A DNA stretch of 64,000 nucleotides, taken from Leptobrachium leishanense (Eukaryota; Chordata; Amphibia; Anura; Megophryidae). This document shows positions 46,094 to 57,641 of the stretch, one piece after another (within the stretch, counting starts at the first letter, position 1; the number at the start of each line of letters is the position of its first letter). Location: contig CM019068.1 of assembly GCA_009667805.1 (NCBI GenBank), positions 3,331,218 through 3,395,217 on the forward strand. Reading direction: 5' to 3'. The translations under genes were made by a program, and so were the position numbers. The notes beneath the pieces were generated by a model, which was given only the letters and a program-made list of their open reading frames with translations, had not been told where the DNA came from and did no database searches.

Positions 46094-46400
46094 GAGCACC
46101 ACAGCAATGAAACTCACAGTAATGCGCAGTGTATGAGCTCCACAGCAATGAAACTCACAGTAATGCGCAGTGTGTATGAGCTCCACAGCAATGAAACTCA
46201 CGGTAATGCGCAGTTTATGAGCTCCACATCAATGACACTCACAGTAATGCGCAGCGTGTATGAGCTCCACAGCAATGAAACTCACAGTAATGTGCAGTGT
46301 GTATGAGCGCCACAGCAATGAAACTCACAGTAATGCGCAGTGTGTATGAGCTCCACAGCAATGAAACTCCCAGTAATGCGCAGTGTGTATGAGCGCCACA
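46094..46400. repeat. 43-bp tandem repeat, about 7 copies
   Basis: The unit is GAGCTCCACAGCAATGAAAC TCACAGTAATGCGCAGTGTG TAT, with GCGCC/GCTCC variants. Confidence 0.92.
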
Positions 46401-46856
46401 GCGAGAGGGGGGTGCAGCATGTTTACACACATCTGCCAGAGCTGGGGCACTGAAGAAACAGAGGGGAGATTTTAATTAACCAGCCCTCCCTTGTCACTTA
46501 CTGGGAGAGGGGGTTAGTGGTCCCTACGTACACTCCTGAGAGGAGCAATATGAGCTACTGAGCGCTTCTGATTCTCTGCTCCCACTGAAGGAGGAGGGAG
46601 GAGCATCATGCTCTCTGTTAGTTTTGGCTGGTGGTGAGGTGCCGGTACTGAGTACCAGCGAGTACCCCCTGAAAAAAAGCCTTGGGAATAAGAGTGATAG
46701 ATCTGGGAGCGGGTGGAATAGGTGAAGGAATAAGTGAGTTAAGTCCGGGAACAGGTGGAATAGGTCAAGGAATAAGCGTGATAGGTCTGGGAATGGGTGA
46801 AATAGCTGCAGGAATAAGAGGGAACGTGTGGAATAGGTGCAGGAATAAACGTGATA

Positions 46857-48322
46857 GAAACATAGAAAATGTCGGCAGATAAGAACCTTTCGGCCCATCT
46901 AGTCGCCCAATTACATGGATACTTTACCTGGATTTATCTTTTGTTTAGGATAGCCTTATGCCTATCCCATGCTTGCTTAAATTCAATTACTGTTTTGGCC
47001 TCTACCACTTCTACTGGAAGGCTGTTCCATGTATCCACCACCCTCTCAGTAAAATAATGCTTCCTGATGTTACTTTTAAACCTTTGCCCCTCTAATCTAA
47101 GACTATGTCCTCTTGTTTTGCTACTTTGTTTCCTTTTAAATATACTCCCTTCCTCTACCTTGCGGATACCCTTTACGTATTTAAATGTTTCTATCATATC
47201 TCCTCTGTCTCGTCTTTTTTCCAAGCTGTACATATTAAGATCATTAAGCCTTTCCTGGTAACTTTTCTCCTTCAAGCCGTACACCATTTTAGTAGCCCTT
47301 CTCTGAACTCTCTCTAAGATGTCTATATCCTTCTGGAGATACGGTCTCCAGTACTGCACACAGTACTCCAAGTGAGGTCTCACCAGTGCTCTGTACAGTG
47401 GCATGAGCACTTCCCTTTTCCTACTGCTAATACCTCTCCCTACACAACCAAGCATTCTGCCAGCATTTCCTGCTGCTCTATTACATTGACTACTTACCCT
47501 TAGATCCTCTGCAATAATAACCCCTAAATCCCAACCCTCAGATGTATCAAATATTCTATATTCAGGCCTTGGGTTTTTACGTCCCAGGTGCATTATCTTG
47601 CACTTATCCACATTAAAACTCAATTGCCACAGCTCCCACCATATTTTTAGTTTACCTAAATCATTTGTCATTTGGCTGATCTCTCCAGGAACGTCAACCC
47701 TGTTGCAAATCTTTGTGTCATCAGCAAAAAGACATACTTTACCATTAATACCTTCTGCAATATCACTAATAAAAATATTAAAGAGAATGGGTCCAAGTAC
47801 TGACCCCTGAGGTACCCCACTGGTAACAAGACCTTACGCCGAATAAACTCCATTTACCACAACCCTCTGTTGCCTGTCACTCAGCCACTGCCTAATCCAT
47901 TCAACAATATTGGAATCCAAGCTCAAAGATTGCAATTTATTGATAAGCTTCTATGCGGAACAGTATCAAAAGCCTTACTGAAATCTAAATAAGCAATGTC
48001 TACTGCACCACCCAGCGGCTATTATTTTTGTTACCCAATCAAAAAATTCAATAAGATTAGTTTGGCATGATCTCCCTGAGGTAAACCCATGTTGTTTCTG
48101 ATCCTGTAATCTATGTGTTTTTAGATGTTCAACAATCCTTTCCTTTAACATGGTTTCCATTAATTTCCCCACTACTGACGTAAGACTAACTGGCCTATAG
48201 TTCCCCGATTCCTCCCTACTACCCTTCTTCTAAATGGGCACAACATTTGCTAATTTCCAGTCTTCTGGGATGACTCCCGTTAACAGTTTTATTTAACCAA
48301 TCCTTGTTAACGGTTTTGCTAT
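46857..48322 (-). mobile_element. CR1-like LINE, 3' part (split by hAT)
   Basis: Read on the minus strand this is the reverse transcriptase from GKLMETMLKERIVEHLKTHR and QDQKQHGFTSGRSCQTNL through CLFADDTKICN (catalytic, intact at about 47735) to LGVIIAEDLRVSSQCNRAAG, RPHLEYCVQYWRPYLQKDID and ERVQRRATKMVYGL. The untranslated tail follows (GGGCCGAAAGGTTCTTATCT … TTCTATGTTTC). Two or more frameshifts break the frame (for example between 47668 and 47853, and near 47950). The 5' part continues at 55327-55672 beyond the hAT insertion. Confidence 0.9.
46934..47671 (-). pseudogene. CR1-like reverse transcriptase C-terminal frame
   Basis: This 245-residue open frame begins MTNDLGKLKIWWELWQLSFN and covers the post-catalytic region of a CR1/L2-group reverse transcriptase, including HLEYCVQYWRPY, LEKRRDRGDMIETFKYV and VVDTWNSLPVEVV. 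It lacks the catalytic domain in the same frame. Confidence 0.88.
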
Positions 48323-49164
48323 TAGGGATGAGCTGTTCGGTTCGGAGTTCGATTCGAACATCGCCTGTTCGCATGTTCGCGAACTACGAACATTTCCGCG
48401 TGTTCGCCACATGTTCGCCCACAATGCACCACAATGGACCACAATGCACTTTTCCACTGGCCTGAAGCTTGTAATTGGCTACAGCCTTGCACCTGACCAC
48501 AGGTCAGGTGCAAGACAGGTTCAAGACTATGCCAATCACGGCTCAGAGTTCTGATTGGGCAAAATTTGCCCAATCATGGGCTCACAGAGCTAAATCCCGC
48601 AGCACAATATATAAGGCTTCACACAGCGCTTCAGCACGTGTTTGAGAGGAGATTTGAGAGGAGATTGTTGTGTTAGTGTGTGTTCTCACTGCCAGTCTGC
48701 CACCAGCTACTGGGGGGGGTCTCATTTCTACAAAATATCTGGGAATTGTTCTAATCTTTGTGTTTTCAGTCACTCCCAGCAACTATTTTGGGGGGTCAGT
48801 AATTTCTCCAAAAAATCTGGGAATTGAGGTAATCTGTGTCTTGTCACTGCCACCAGCAACTATTTTGGGGGGTCAGTAATTTCTACAAAATATTTGGGAA
48901 TTGAGGTAATCTGTGTCTTGTCACTGCCAGCTATCAGGGGGTCCACACACTTCTAGCAGATTTCTGTGAATTGTAATTTGTGTCTTGTCACTGGCACCCA
49001 TCAGGGGGTCTCACTGATTTATAGGAGGTTTCTGGGAATTGTAATCTTTGTCTTGTCACTGGCTGCCAGCTATCAGGGTGTCTCACTGAGTTATACCAGA
49101 GTTCTGGAAATCTTTAATCTTTATACCAGAGTTCTGTATATATTTAATCTATATATCACTCACC

Positions 49165-52100
49165 ATGTCAGAAAGACCAAAAAGGACAGGCAGATGCTCC
49201 CAGACACAGATAAGAGGGCAAGCAGCCTCTGTGTCGGGAGGCTGTGCCTCTGGTCGTCGTGGACGTGGTGCATCCTCTGCAGGGGCACGCTTGTCCTTTC
49301 TAACTGGTGCTGGCCGTTTTAAGCAGCAGCAACATACAGAGGATTTGGTGGATTGGCTAACCAGGCCATCCTCATCCTCCGAGTCCTCTGCCAGCCAAGC
49401 TTGTAGTGCTTTACAGTCCACCTCAGCTGCCAAAACATCTAATGCAGCCTCCATGTCCACAGCTACTCCTGCTGTAGCCTCACTATCACACACGGAGGAG
49501 TCAGCTGAATTGTTTGACTACGATGACAGTGACATGCTGCTTCAGGATGCGCAGCAAGTGCAGTGCTCTGATTCAATCTCTGAGGTTGAGGAAGGGAGTA
49601 TAATCAACCTAGAGGAAGGGGGTGCCAGTGATGACACACAAATAACTGGCACTCATGTTGTCCCAGCAGCTGCAGCATACTGCCAAGTTGGCTCCAGTGA
49701 CGAGGAGATAGGGGGTGATGACAAAGATGATGAGGTCACTGACTCCACCTGGGTGCATGATCGAACAGAGGAGTCAAGTGAGGAGGAGGAGGAGGCACAA
49801 CAAACACGAGGCACAACATCCTCTATGACCAACCGTAGCACTAGCCAGTCCAAGGCATCAGATGTCAGAGCTGCTCAGGTGCAGAGCGCTGTTTTCTCAA
49901 TGCACACATCCAGGAACTCTGCTGTCGGAGAGTACTTTAAGAAATGTGCAGCAGACCACACCATTGCTATTTGTAATCTATGTCAGATGAGGCTTAAGCG
50001 TGGGAAAGACACCGGACGCTTGGGTACCACGTGCTTGAGGTGACATATGACCACCTGCCACACATCCCGTTGGCGCAAAACTTTGCGTAGGTCCTCCTCC
50101 TCCTCATCTGTCTCTACCCCCACTATATGTCCTGCCATGTCATTGCCTACAACCTCCACTGACTGGGATGATGCTACAGTAATGGATGTACCAGCTCCTT
50201 CCTCACAATGTGACAGCATCCCATCAGCTGAAGATTTACGCAGTCAGATTACGCTGCCCCAGCTGCTGCAGCATAAGAAAAAATATAGTCCCAACCATCC
50301 AGGACAGCGTCTAAATGCCAGCTTAGCAAAATTACTAGCATTGCAGCTGCTGCCTTTCCAGCTGGTGGACTCTGCTCCCTTCCGTGAATTTGCTGAATGT
50401 GCTGTACCACAGTGGCAGGTTCCAAAACGCCATTACTTTTCATGGAAGACCATTCCAGCACTATACTAGCACGTGGAAGACAATGTTATTGAGTCATTGG
50501 GAAAGGCAGTCAGCAGCAAGGTGAATGTGACTTTAGACACGTGGTCCAGCAAGCATGGACAGGGTCGTTACATTTCCTTCACGGCACACTGGGTAACTCT
50601 GATTGCAGCTGGGAGGGATCCAAGACGGGCTCTGTGCTGGAGCTTGTTCATCCACCATGCCTCCAGAAAGCTGCTTGCATGAGGTCTGTCTGCTCTACCA
50701 CCACCACCTCTCCCTCTTCCTCCTCCTCCTCCTCTGTCTCTGGCGAAGTGGCAGTTAAACCAATGCCTGACAGGGGCTACGCAATGGCCCAAGCAAAAAG
50801 ATGCCATACTGTGCTTGAGCTGGTTTGTTTAGGGGACAGGAGCCACACCGGGCCAGAAATTCTGTCAGCTCTGCAGTGGCAGATGCAGAGATGGTTAACA
50901 ACATGCCAGCTTCAGCTGGGAATGGTCGTCTGTGATAATGGCAGCAACCTTCTCTCCGCCCTATGCCTGGGTAAGTTGACGCATGTACCATACCTAGCAC
51001 ACGTCCTAAATCTGGTGGTACAGCGTTTCCTAACCAGGTACCCAGGGCTGGCAGAGCTTCTCAGCCAGGCCAGAAAAGTCTGCAGCCACTTCAGACGGTC
51101 ATTCCCAGCAAGTGTTCGCCTAGCAGAAATTCAAAGAAAATTCCACCTTCCCACAAATCGTCTGATCTGTGACATGCCCACCAGGTGGAACTCGACATTA
51201 GCAATGCTGCAGCGTCTGCACAAGCAGCAGAGGGCCATCAACGAGTACCTTTGTGAGTATGGCACAAGGACAGGTTCAGATCAACTTGGGTTTCCCCCCA
51301 CGCAGTGGCTGATGATCAAGGATGCATGCACTGTACTGTCACCATTTGAGGAGGCAATGAGGATGGTGAGCAGGGACAGTGCATGCATCAGTGACACAAT
51401 TCCTTTAGTCTTCCTGCTTGGGCACACTCTGCGGGGAATTATAGATGTGGCTTGTGACAGGATGGTCGTCCGTCGACTGTCCTGCTCTCCAGATGCCCCT
51501 GCTGTGGATCAGCCCGACTACCGAGTGGCTCGGCACTCAGCATCCCGAGCAGCCTGATCCGCTGTTCCTGGGTGTTGGGAATGGCTTTGGTGTTGTTAGG
51601 GACCGCTGTAAGTAAGTGGTGCCGTCTGGGGTCAATTTGATGTTCTTCTTCTGGGTTAGGTAGCGTTTCAGAAGACCGCTGAGTGTCTTCCGTGGTGATT
51701 GTGATTTGCTCTGAACTAAAACACCAGATGAGCTGTATGTCTTAAAACAGCGACTTGCTTTATTTAGGGGTTTCAACAGGGTCATTTATACAACTTCATA
51801 CACACACAGATTACCAACTCCCCCACCCACACAACCAGCAGTGATTGGCTCCTTTCCCAGCCTCCTGTTCCCTATCAGGTCCCTTTCAGGCTTCCCCATT
51901 GTCCAGGGGATTAGGCAGATGAGGTCTTGGAAAAGCCTCCAATCAACTGTCTTGCTGTATCCTCCATCTTCGGGCCATGAGGTCCTTTGTCCTTGGGACC
52001 CATGCTGGGCTTGGCAAAATGGTGACTGGAGAAAAACACATACATACAGTTTTCTTCATTTGAAACTACATTCATACAATAAGGATACATTGTAAAATAC

Positions 52101-53194
52101 ACCACCCTTCAATAAAACCACATAGTAATAACATAAAATTGTGCATACAATCTGAAACGCAAAACCGAGGGAAAAGTAAAAATAATCTTTAAAATTGGAG
52201 CAGAGTCAGTTCCTTGTGGCTCGCTGAGGCGAGCCCGATGTCAGCTCCGTGACATGGCTCTAGAGGCAGAGCAGCGGGAGGAAGAAGAGGCCTTCCCTAG
52301 CTCTGAAGGCCCCAGTCTTTCCGCAGACAGCATTCCAGCAGGTCCTCCTCAGATCAGACAGGAGGAGGAGGAGGAATATTTAAGTAGTGGGGGCATTGAA
52401 GGTGGGGATTCCTCAAGGGAGGGTTTTGTGTGCCCAGAAACCCAAGGACTAGTACGTGGCTGGGAGGAGGAAGTGCACGATGGGGTCATCCTCCTCATTG
52501 ACCAGGAAGACTCGGAAGCTAATGCCACCTCCAACCTATGCTACATGGGCTCCCTTATCCTGCAAAGCCTGCTAAAGGACCTCAGGATTCGTGCTATCAT
52601 GGAGAGGGATCATTACTGGTTGGCAACCCTTCTTGATCCACGATACAAGGGTAAAGTTGCAGAGCTCATCCTGCCCGCACAGAGGGAGCACAGGATGAAA
52701 AAACTTGAGGACGCTCTAAAGCGACACTTGTGTAACACCTTTCCAGGCACTGGTAGGTTACCAAGTGAGGACACAGGTGCTTCTGAGGCTGTGGATGATC
52801 AGAGGAATAGTGGTGAAGGCCGGGGCCGCTTGACTGATGCCTTTTTTAAATTTTTTTAGTCCACGACGCCCAGGGACGTCAAATGTAGGCACCCATTGCC
52901 AGCGTCTTCACCATATGGTGCAGGACTACCTAGGGGCAAGGGCAGACCTGGATACCTTTCCAGCAGATGATCCACTGGCTTACTGGGTGTTGAGATTGGA
53001 TCACTGGCCAGAACTTAGCCAATATGCTATGCAGTTACTAGGTTGCCCTTCACCTAGCGTGCTTTCTGAAAGAACGTTCAGTGCCGCTGGAGGTTTTGTC
53101 ACAAACAAAAGAGTGCCTCTGTCCACTGACTCTGTAGACCGGCTGACATTTATAAAAATGAATCAGTCCAGGATCAGCAGCTATCAATCCCCTG
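49165..53194 (+). pseudogene. hAT transposase remnant, copy 2
   Basis: An intact first frame (49165-50043) runs from MSERPKRTGRCSQTQ to the BED zinc finger (YFKKCAADHTIAICNLCQMR). There a TGA replaces the CGA of copy 1 (CLR-stop-HMTTCH), a CpG-type change inside the finger. A second nonsense change (CAG to TAG) is at about 50467 (ALY-stop-HVEDN). The catalytic region has VTLDTWSSKHGQGRY and VCDNGSNLL. The C-terminal dimerisation region has LDTFPADDPLAYWVLRLDHW, LSERTFSAAGGF and VDRLTFIKMNQS. Solo LTRs split the gene after residues …GHTLRGIIDVA and after …NQSRISSYQS. Confidence 0.88.
51453..52254. mobile_element. Solo LTR with 5-bp TSD (TGGCT)
   Basis: It starts TGTGACAGGATGG, ends GTCAGCTCCGTGACA, and is flanked by TGGCT (51448-51452, 52255-52259). 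Deleting it restores the transposase reading (…GTGGCTCTAGAGGC…), matching copy 1. Its ends match the LTR at 26294-27067. No internal region is present. Confidence 0.93.
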
Positions 53195-54230
53195 TGTCCC
53201 GGGCAGATGCCAGGGAAGGCCCTTCATTGCGCATATATTTGAGCCCTTGAGGCAGGTTTGAGGTTTGTTTCATAATGTTTAATCCAGCACACACTAACAT
53301 AAACCAAAACAGAGCTAGAGTTTTGGTACATACAAGGACTAACTTGAATTGTCTCTAAGTTCTGAAGGTTTCGAGACCAACAGATTACCTAGGACACAAT
53401 CAAAAAACAGCAGACGTGGAATGACAGTCCGTGAAGTACTCAAGGTGCAGGGCAGTCAGAAATGCAGAAATGAACAATAGTTTGTGATCGTGGTCTTAAG
53501 CAAAAACATAAACATAAGTTGTAACCTGGGAACAAGGACCCCGGAGGGTAGAAAGCGATACCCCTAAACGTAATGGGATAGAACCCAAAACAGCGAGTGA
53601 TCAACCCAGCAGCCAGCTAAAGTCACTAAAACAAGTGATACAGTGTAATATACACACACAGTGATTCTCAACAGGACAGACTGAGGTTAGAATGGATACA
53701 ACGGAGTGCAGGGCAGACCTCGTTGGTACCTGAAAATTGCTGTGAAGAGAACTGCTGATCCTGGCACTCCCTCCAGGGAGATCAGAACATCAAGAGAACA
53801 CTAGAAACTGCTCAGTAGCTATTGATTTCGTGACCAAAAGATCTACTGAGCAAAAACACATAAACTAAACACACACAAGAGAATGGTCCAAAAACATAAG
53901 CCAAGTCATACACGAGAAGTCCAGACAGAATATCTTTAGGGGACAGACGTAAGCGTAATCCAATAACCAGAACCAGAAGTCATACACGAGTAATCAGAAT
54001 TGCTATATAATATCAAGAACAGTGAGTTATATTTCAAGAACAAGGAGCTGGAACATAATAGGTGAAACCTATCCAGACCCAGGGAGCAAGAGACTTACTA
54101 GGCCTATATATAGGGCTGGGAAGGTCAAGTGACCGCAGACCAATCAACCAACAGATAGTCTATAGAACCTGAAAGTCAAAAAACATGAATCCCTGCTACA
54201 ACCAGCAGGGGGCAGGACCGAGATGTGACA
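53195..54230. mobile_element. Solo LTR, second family, 5-bp TSD (CCCTG)
   Basis: It starts TGTCCCGGGCAG, ends GAGATGTGACA, and is flanked by CCCTG (53190-53194, 54231-54235). It is 1036 bp long. A CCTATATATAGG motif near 54110 may be a promoter, which would favour the minus orientation. No retroelement genes are present. Confidence 0.88.
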
Positions 54231-55326
54231 CCCTGATGCTGACGTAACGGAATAGATCGGGGATGTCTTCTGCATTCACAAAACCTCCAGTACTGAACTC
54301 TTCCACAATACCACAAAAGGGTTACGGTGTGAAGGCACTTACTGCCATGAAAGGCACAATATTTGGCTGCACTGACGGCTGTGCCACATTTATATCATTT
54401 TAATTTTTTGAACCGCAGGGTCCAACCCTGCACTCTTCCACAATACCACAAAAGGGTTATGGTGTGAAGGCACTTGCTGCCACCAAAGGCACAATATTTG
54501 GGTGCACTGAAGTCTTTACCAGATTCATATCTTTCTAATATAGGACCGCATGGTCCACCCCTGCACTCTTCCACAATACCACAGAGGGGTTACTGTATGA
54601 TGGCACGTGCAGGCCTCGCACCAAAGGCACAATATTTGAGTGCACTGACACCTTTACCAGATTCATATCTTTTTAATATAGGACCGCATGGGTCCACCCC
54701 TGCACTCTTCAGCAATACCACAGAGGGGTTACGGTGTGACGGCACGCTAAAGGCCCAATTTTAAAGCACCTATTGTTACTTTCATCCAAAGCCTGCATAA
54801 GTTTCACCATAATTTAGCCAAAAAAATCACTAAACTTTTTCTGCGCGTCCTAAAATGTCTTTTCATACAGGCTGCCGCCCCAAGCAGTTGTTTATGAATA
54901 GATTAAAGGAAAAGCATTTACGGTCATTTGAAATGTCATTTTTTTTGTTTTTAAATGTTTCTATACATCCTAGAAATCTGCCACTTCATGGACAGATGAT
55001 TGGGACCTCCTAGGCACGATATTTGAAGGAATTTTTCATTTTTATTTTTAACCCTTATTTCATGGAAAACTCACTGTCCCTTTAAAAACTTTTTTTTAAA
55101 CTTTTTGTCCTGGTTTCCTGTCCCCCAGGGCACTACCCGGACCCCATACACCTTTTATGGCAAATATCTAGCATATATGCCCTCTTGGAGGGCACTCTAA
55201 AAATCGAACTATGAGTCCCATTGACTTGTATTGAGTTCGTGTTCGAGTTCGAATTCGAACTTTTGAAAAGTTCGAGTTCGAATGCGAACCAAACTGAGGG
55301 GTGTTCGGCTCATCCCTATTTGCTAT

Positions 55327-55672
55327 TACACCACTGAGCTCTTTTAATAACTTAGGGTGGATCCCATCAGGCTCCATTGACTTATTTGTCTTTACTTTAG
55401 ACAGCTGCTGTAGAACCTCCTCCTCTGTAAACTCATATGTAAATGTCTCTTTAGTGTTTCCTCCTAACTGAGGTCCCTTTTCTTCTGCGAAGACTGAACA
55501 AAAATATTCATTGAGGCAGTCAGCGAGACATTTATCCTCTTCTACATACCTTCCTTCCTTTGTTTTTAATCTAACTAATCCTTGTTTTACGTTTCTTTTC
55601 TCGTTTATGTATCTAAAAAATGTTTTGTCCCCCTTTTTTACTGACTGAGCTATTTTTTCTTCTGCGTGTGGG
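55327..55672 (-). mobile_element. CR1-like LINE, 5' part (split by hAT)
   Basis: The minus strand encodes EEKIAQSVKKGDKTFFRYIN, LADCLNEYFCSVFAEE and NKSMEPDGIHPKLLKELSGV, the region just before and entering the reverse transcriptase. It joins the 48322 side through the duplicated octamer. The element is 5'-truncated near 55672. Confidence 0.88.
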
Positions 55673-56147
55673 AACGGGTTGGCCATCTGGTGACTGATGG
55701 ATCTCCAGTGTGGGACTGAGGGGAGACAACATCAACACAAAGTAGCTCCTCCAATACAAACTGGTGCTCTGGGACACTGTGTACTGGGAAACCTGCCATG
55801 TTGCGGAGCTGTGCCAGATCAACCCCTCTGACCCCCCCTCCCCCCAGTGTCATACAGAGAGACATCCCAGCCACCAGGGTACAGGATCTGGCAGCAAATC
55901 CCAAACAAGCCGAGGGAAGGTGACGCTTGAAAGGCCGCCCTTTAGACTGTCTGAATAATGAATGTTGATTAATGTTACAGCCGGGCCGCTCGTATAATCC
56001 CTGTAGAACGTCTTCCTTAGTGATGGACACACATTAGGTTTTGGAAAGGAGTTCTGGGGCCGGCACAGGCTCATCCATCCCAAGGAAACATGGGGGCATT
56101 AACCTCGTGGAGACCATGGAACAGATTGTGTCTCCTCTTTCACATAC
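55673..56147. other. rgs10 intron, no clear feature
   Basis: I see no array or recognisable transposon in this stretch between the LINE and the rgs10 exon donor. Confidence 0.5.
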
Positions 56148-56234
56148 CTGGTCCTTCTCGTGGATCTTTTTAAAGTCTTCACAGGCCAACCAGAAGAGCA
56201 CGTTCTCCTCACTGAACTCCTTCTTCAGGAAACT
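56148..56234 (-). CDS. rgs10: rgs10, internal exon with ACEDFKK block
   Basis: This exon of 87 bp on the minus strand lies between TTTTGTCATTTCAG and CAG/GTATGTG. It encodes [20 protein letters not shown] then [31 protein letters not shown] is the RGS10 form of the most conserved part of the RGS box, which contacts the G-alpha switch regions. It is spliced in phase 0 to 41566 across an intron of about 14.6 kb. The preceding exons (N-terminus and start of the RGS box) are not found in 56235-64000 and must lie beyond the window. Confidence 0.95.
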
Positions 56235-56839
56235 CTGAAATGACAAAACCCAGTGTGTAAATGTCACGTTTCCACATCGCAGCCAGGCCCCCTGGTGGTG
56301 AGAGCAACGCAAAGCAGCTCCGGTGGAGTTTTGGGCTAAGCCACGGTAGACCAACCTCCCTGGGGCTGATAGTCTGCGGTCACATGACCGGCCCTGCCCT
56401 ATATATATGGCCAGCAGTGGATCAGATCCTGGCTTCAGGATAAGTCTTCTTACCTTGTGACTTGCTTTTGTTTATGTGATATTCCTGTGTATGATTATTG
56501 GCGTGTTTCCTGGATATTTTCTTGCTTCCTCCCTGGAACCTGTATTCTGATTTCCTGTATACTGACCTCGGCTTGTATGACCTGATGTTCTAGCTCCTGA
56601 TCTACGGTTTCTGGCTGACATCGTCTCTGGCCTTTAACTCCTGGCTATTCCCTGACGATCATTGTTATTCTTGTTCATGTTCTGTATGTCATATTCTGGT
56701 CGTTATGTTTTGTTATCCAGCAGCATATTGTAATTATATTAGAGGTCATCAAGAGACCTCTTACATAGTGCAGGGCTCTGTCTTGCTGCTGGGTGTATTG
56801 GTTGTGACTTCCTGCAAACGTCTGTTGTGTATTGTATGG
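56235..56839. other. rgs10 intron; possible LTR- or promoter-like repeat
   Basis: A CCCTATATATATGG motif (about 56398) followed by AGTCTTCTTACCTTGTGACT resembles a retroelement promoter or leader. I found no matching pair and no target duplication, so I leave it unclassified. Confidence 0.3.
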
Positions 56840-56873
56840 TTTACCCTGAACCCGGTAATCTGTATTAGTATAC

Positions 56874-57548
56874 ATGGATTCAAATGGGAAGTACTTAAAC
56901 AGAAGAAGGCTCTTCCCAGGAAAGGAAGTCACCAAAATCCATTGTGCTACCATTGAACAGACAATGGAAGTCCTCACAAATCCATACTTCACGAACCCCA
57001 AACAAATCATCATACACACAGGTACGAACAACATTCAGACACAACAGAAAGGCATTGCAGACAAACTGTCACAACTAACAGACACTGCACAGCAAAAGTT
57101 CCCCCACTCCAAAATAATCCTATCCTGCCTACTTCCAAGGAAGGACATATCGAACCACATCATCCAGAACATCAACACAGAACTGGCGGCTAAAACTAGC
57201 TCAAAGCCCAACATTCATCTGGCCCAACACCCTTCCATAACCCCTGAACACCTCTACGATAACAAACACCTCAACAAACAAGGGGTGAGTCATCTGGCAA
57301 GAGAATTTAAAGACACTGTACTGAACAGAACCCATATCCCCGAACCTGGCACAAACCAAACCCAAACTAACACAACAACAACCACAAACCGCACCAAGAC
57401 AAGAACACCACATTTAAACGAAGAACAGGACAAAACAGATGGCAGGAATGGCGGAAACCACCCGCCCCAAGATGGACATCAAGACCTCCACAGAACAGGG
57501 ACTTGGAGGAGATACGGACCCTCCTCGGCACACTATACAACAAATTAA
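56874..57548 (+). pseudogene. LINE ORF1, SGNH/esterase-like
   Basis: Translation from MDSNGKYLNRRRLFPGKEV gives the nucleophile block (DSNG), then KQIIIHTGTNNIQTQ (Gly/Asn block), ILSCLLPRKDI, and YDNKHLNKQGVSHLAREFKD (the C-terminal His region). This is the esterase-type ORF1 seen in several CR1/L2-group LINEs. The region upstream of the DSNG block appears truncated. The C-terminal third is Thr/Asn/Gln-rich. Confidence 0.8.
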
Positions 57549-57641
57549 TGTGAATTGATCTCATAATGAACTACAATGACAACCATCCACAACCTGGTTG
57601 TCTCATGTAATTTTGCTCATTACAAGGTATAACAACATAAA

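Larger units (their letters stand above)
44132..46684. mobile_element. Composite hAT element with 8-bp TSD (GGAATAAG)
   Basis: The left end is CAGTGCTTTTTTCTGG. The right end reverse complements to CAAGGCTTTTTTTCAGGG. The octamer GGAATAAG, itself part of the 31-bp array unit, flanks both sides (44124-44131, 46685-46692). No transposase is left. The interior holds a MITE (44234-44667), a TTAA-type MITE (44719-45936) and a 43-bp array (46094-46400). Confidence 0.85.
41697..46855. repeat. 31-bp minisatellite, split into three blocks
   Basis: The unit GGTGCAGGAATAAGAGGGAA CGGGTGGAATA (31 bp) has longer variants containing TGATAGGTCTGGGAAT. Blocks lie at 41697-42250, 43678-44131 and 46685-46855. 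They were separated by the foldback element at 42254-43678 and the hAT element at 44132-46684. Confidence 0.93.
48323..55318 (+). mobile_element. Large hAT element, copy 2, TSD TTTGCTAT
   Basis: The ends are TAGGGATGAGCTGTTCGGTT and, reverse complemented, TAGGGATGAGCCGAACACCC. The exact octamer TTTGCTAT lies on both sides (48315-48322, 55319-55326), and removing the element and one octamer restores the CR1-like LINE. It has a TATA box (TATATAAGGC near 48609), a broken transposase gene and 3' subterminal repeats (54250-54740). Two solo LTRs are inserted at 51453 and 53195. It has a close relationship to 33667-39600 along its length. Confidence 0.95.
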
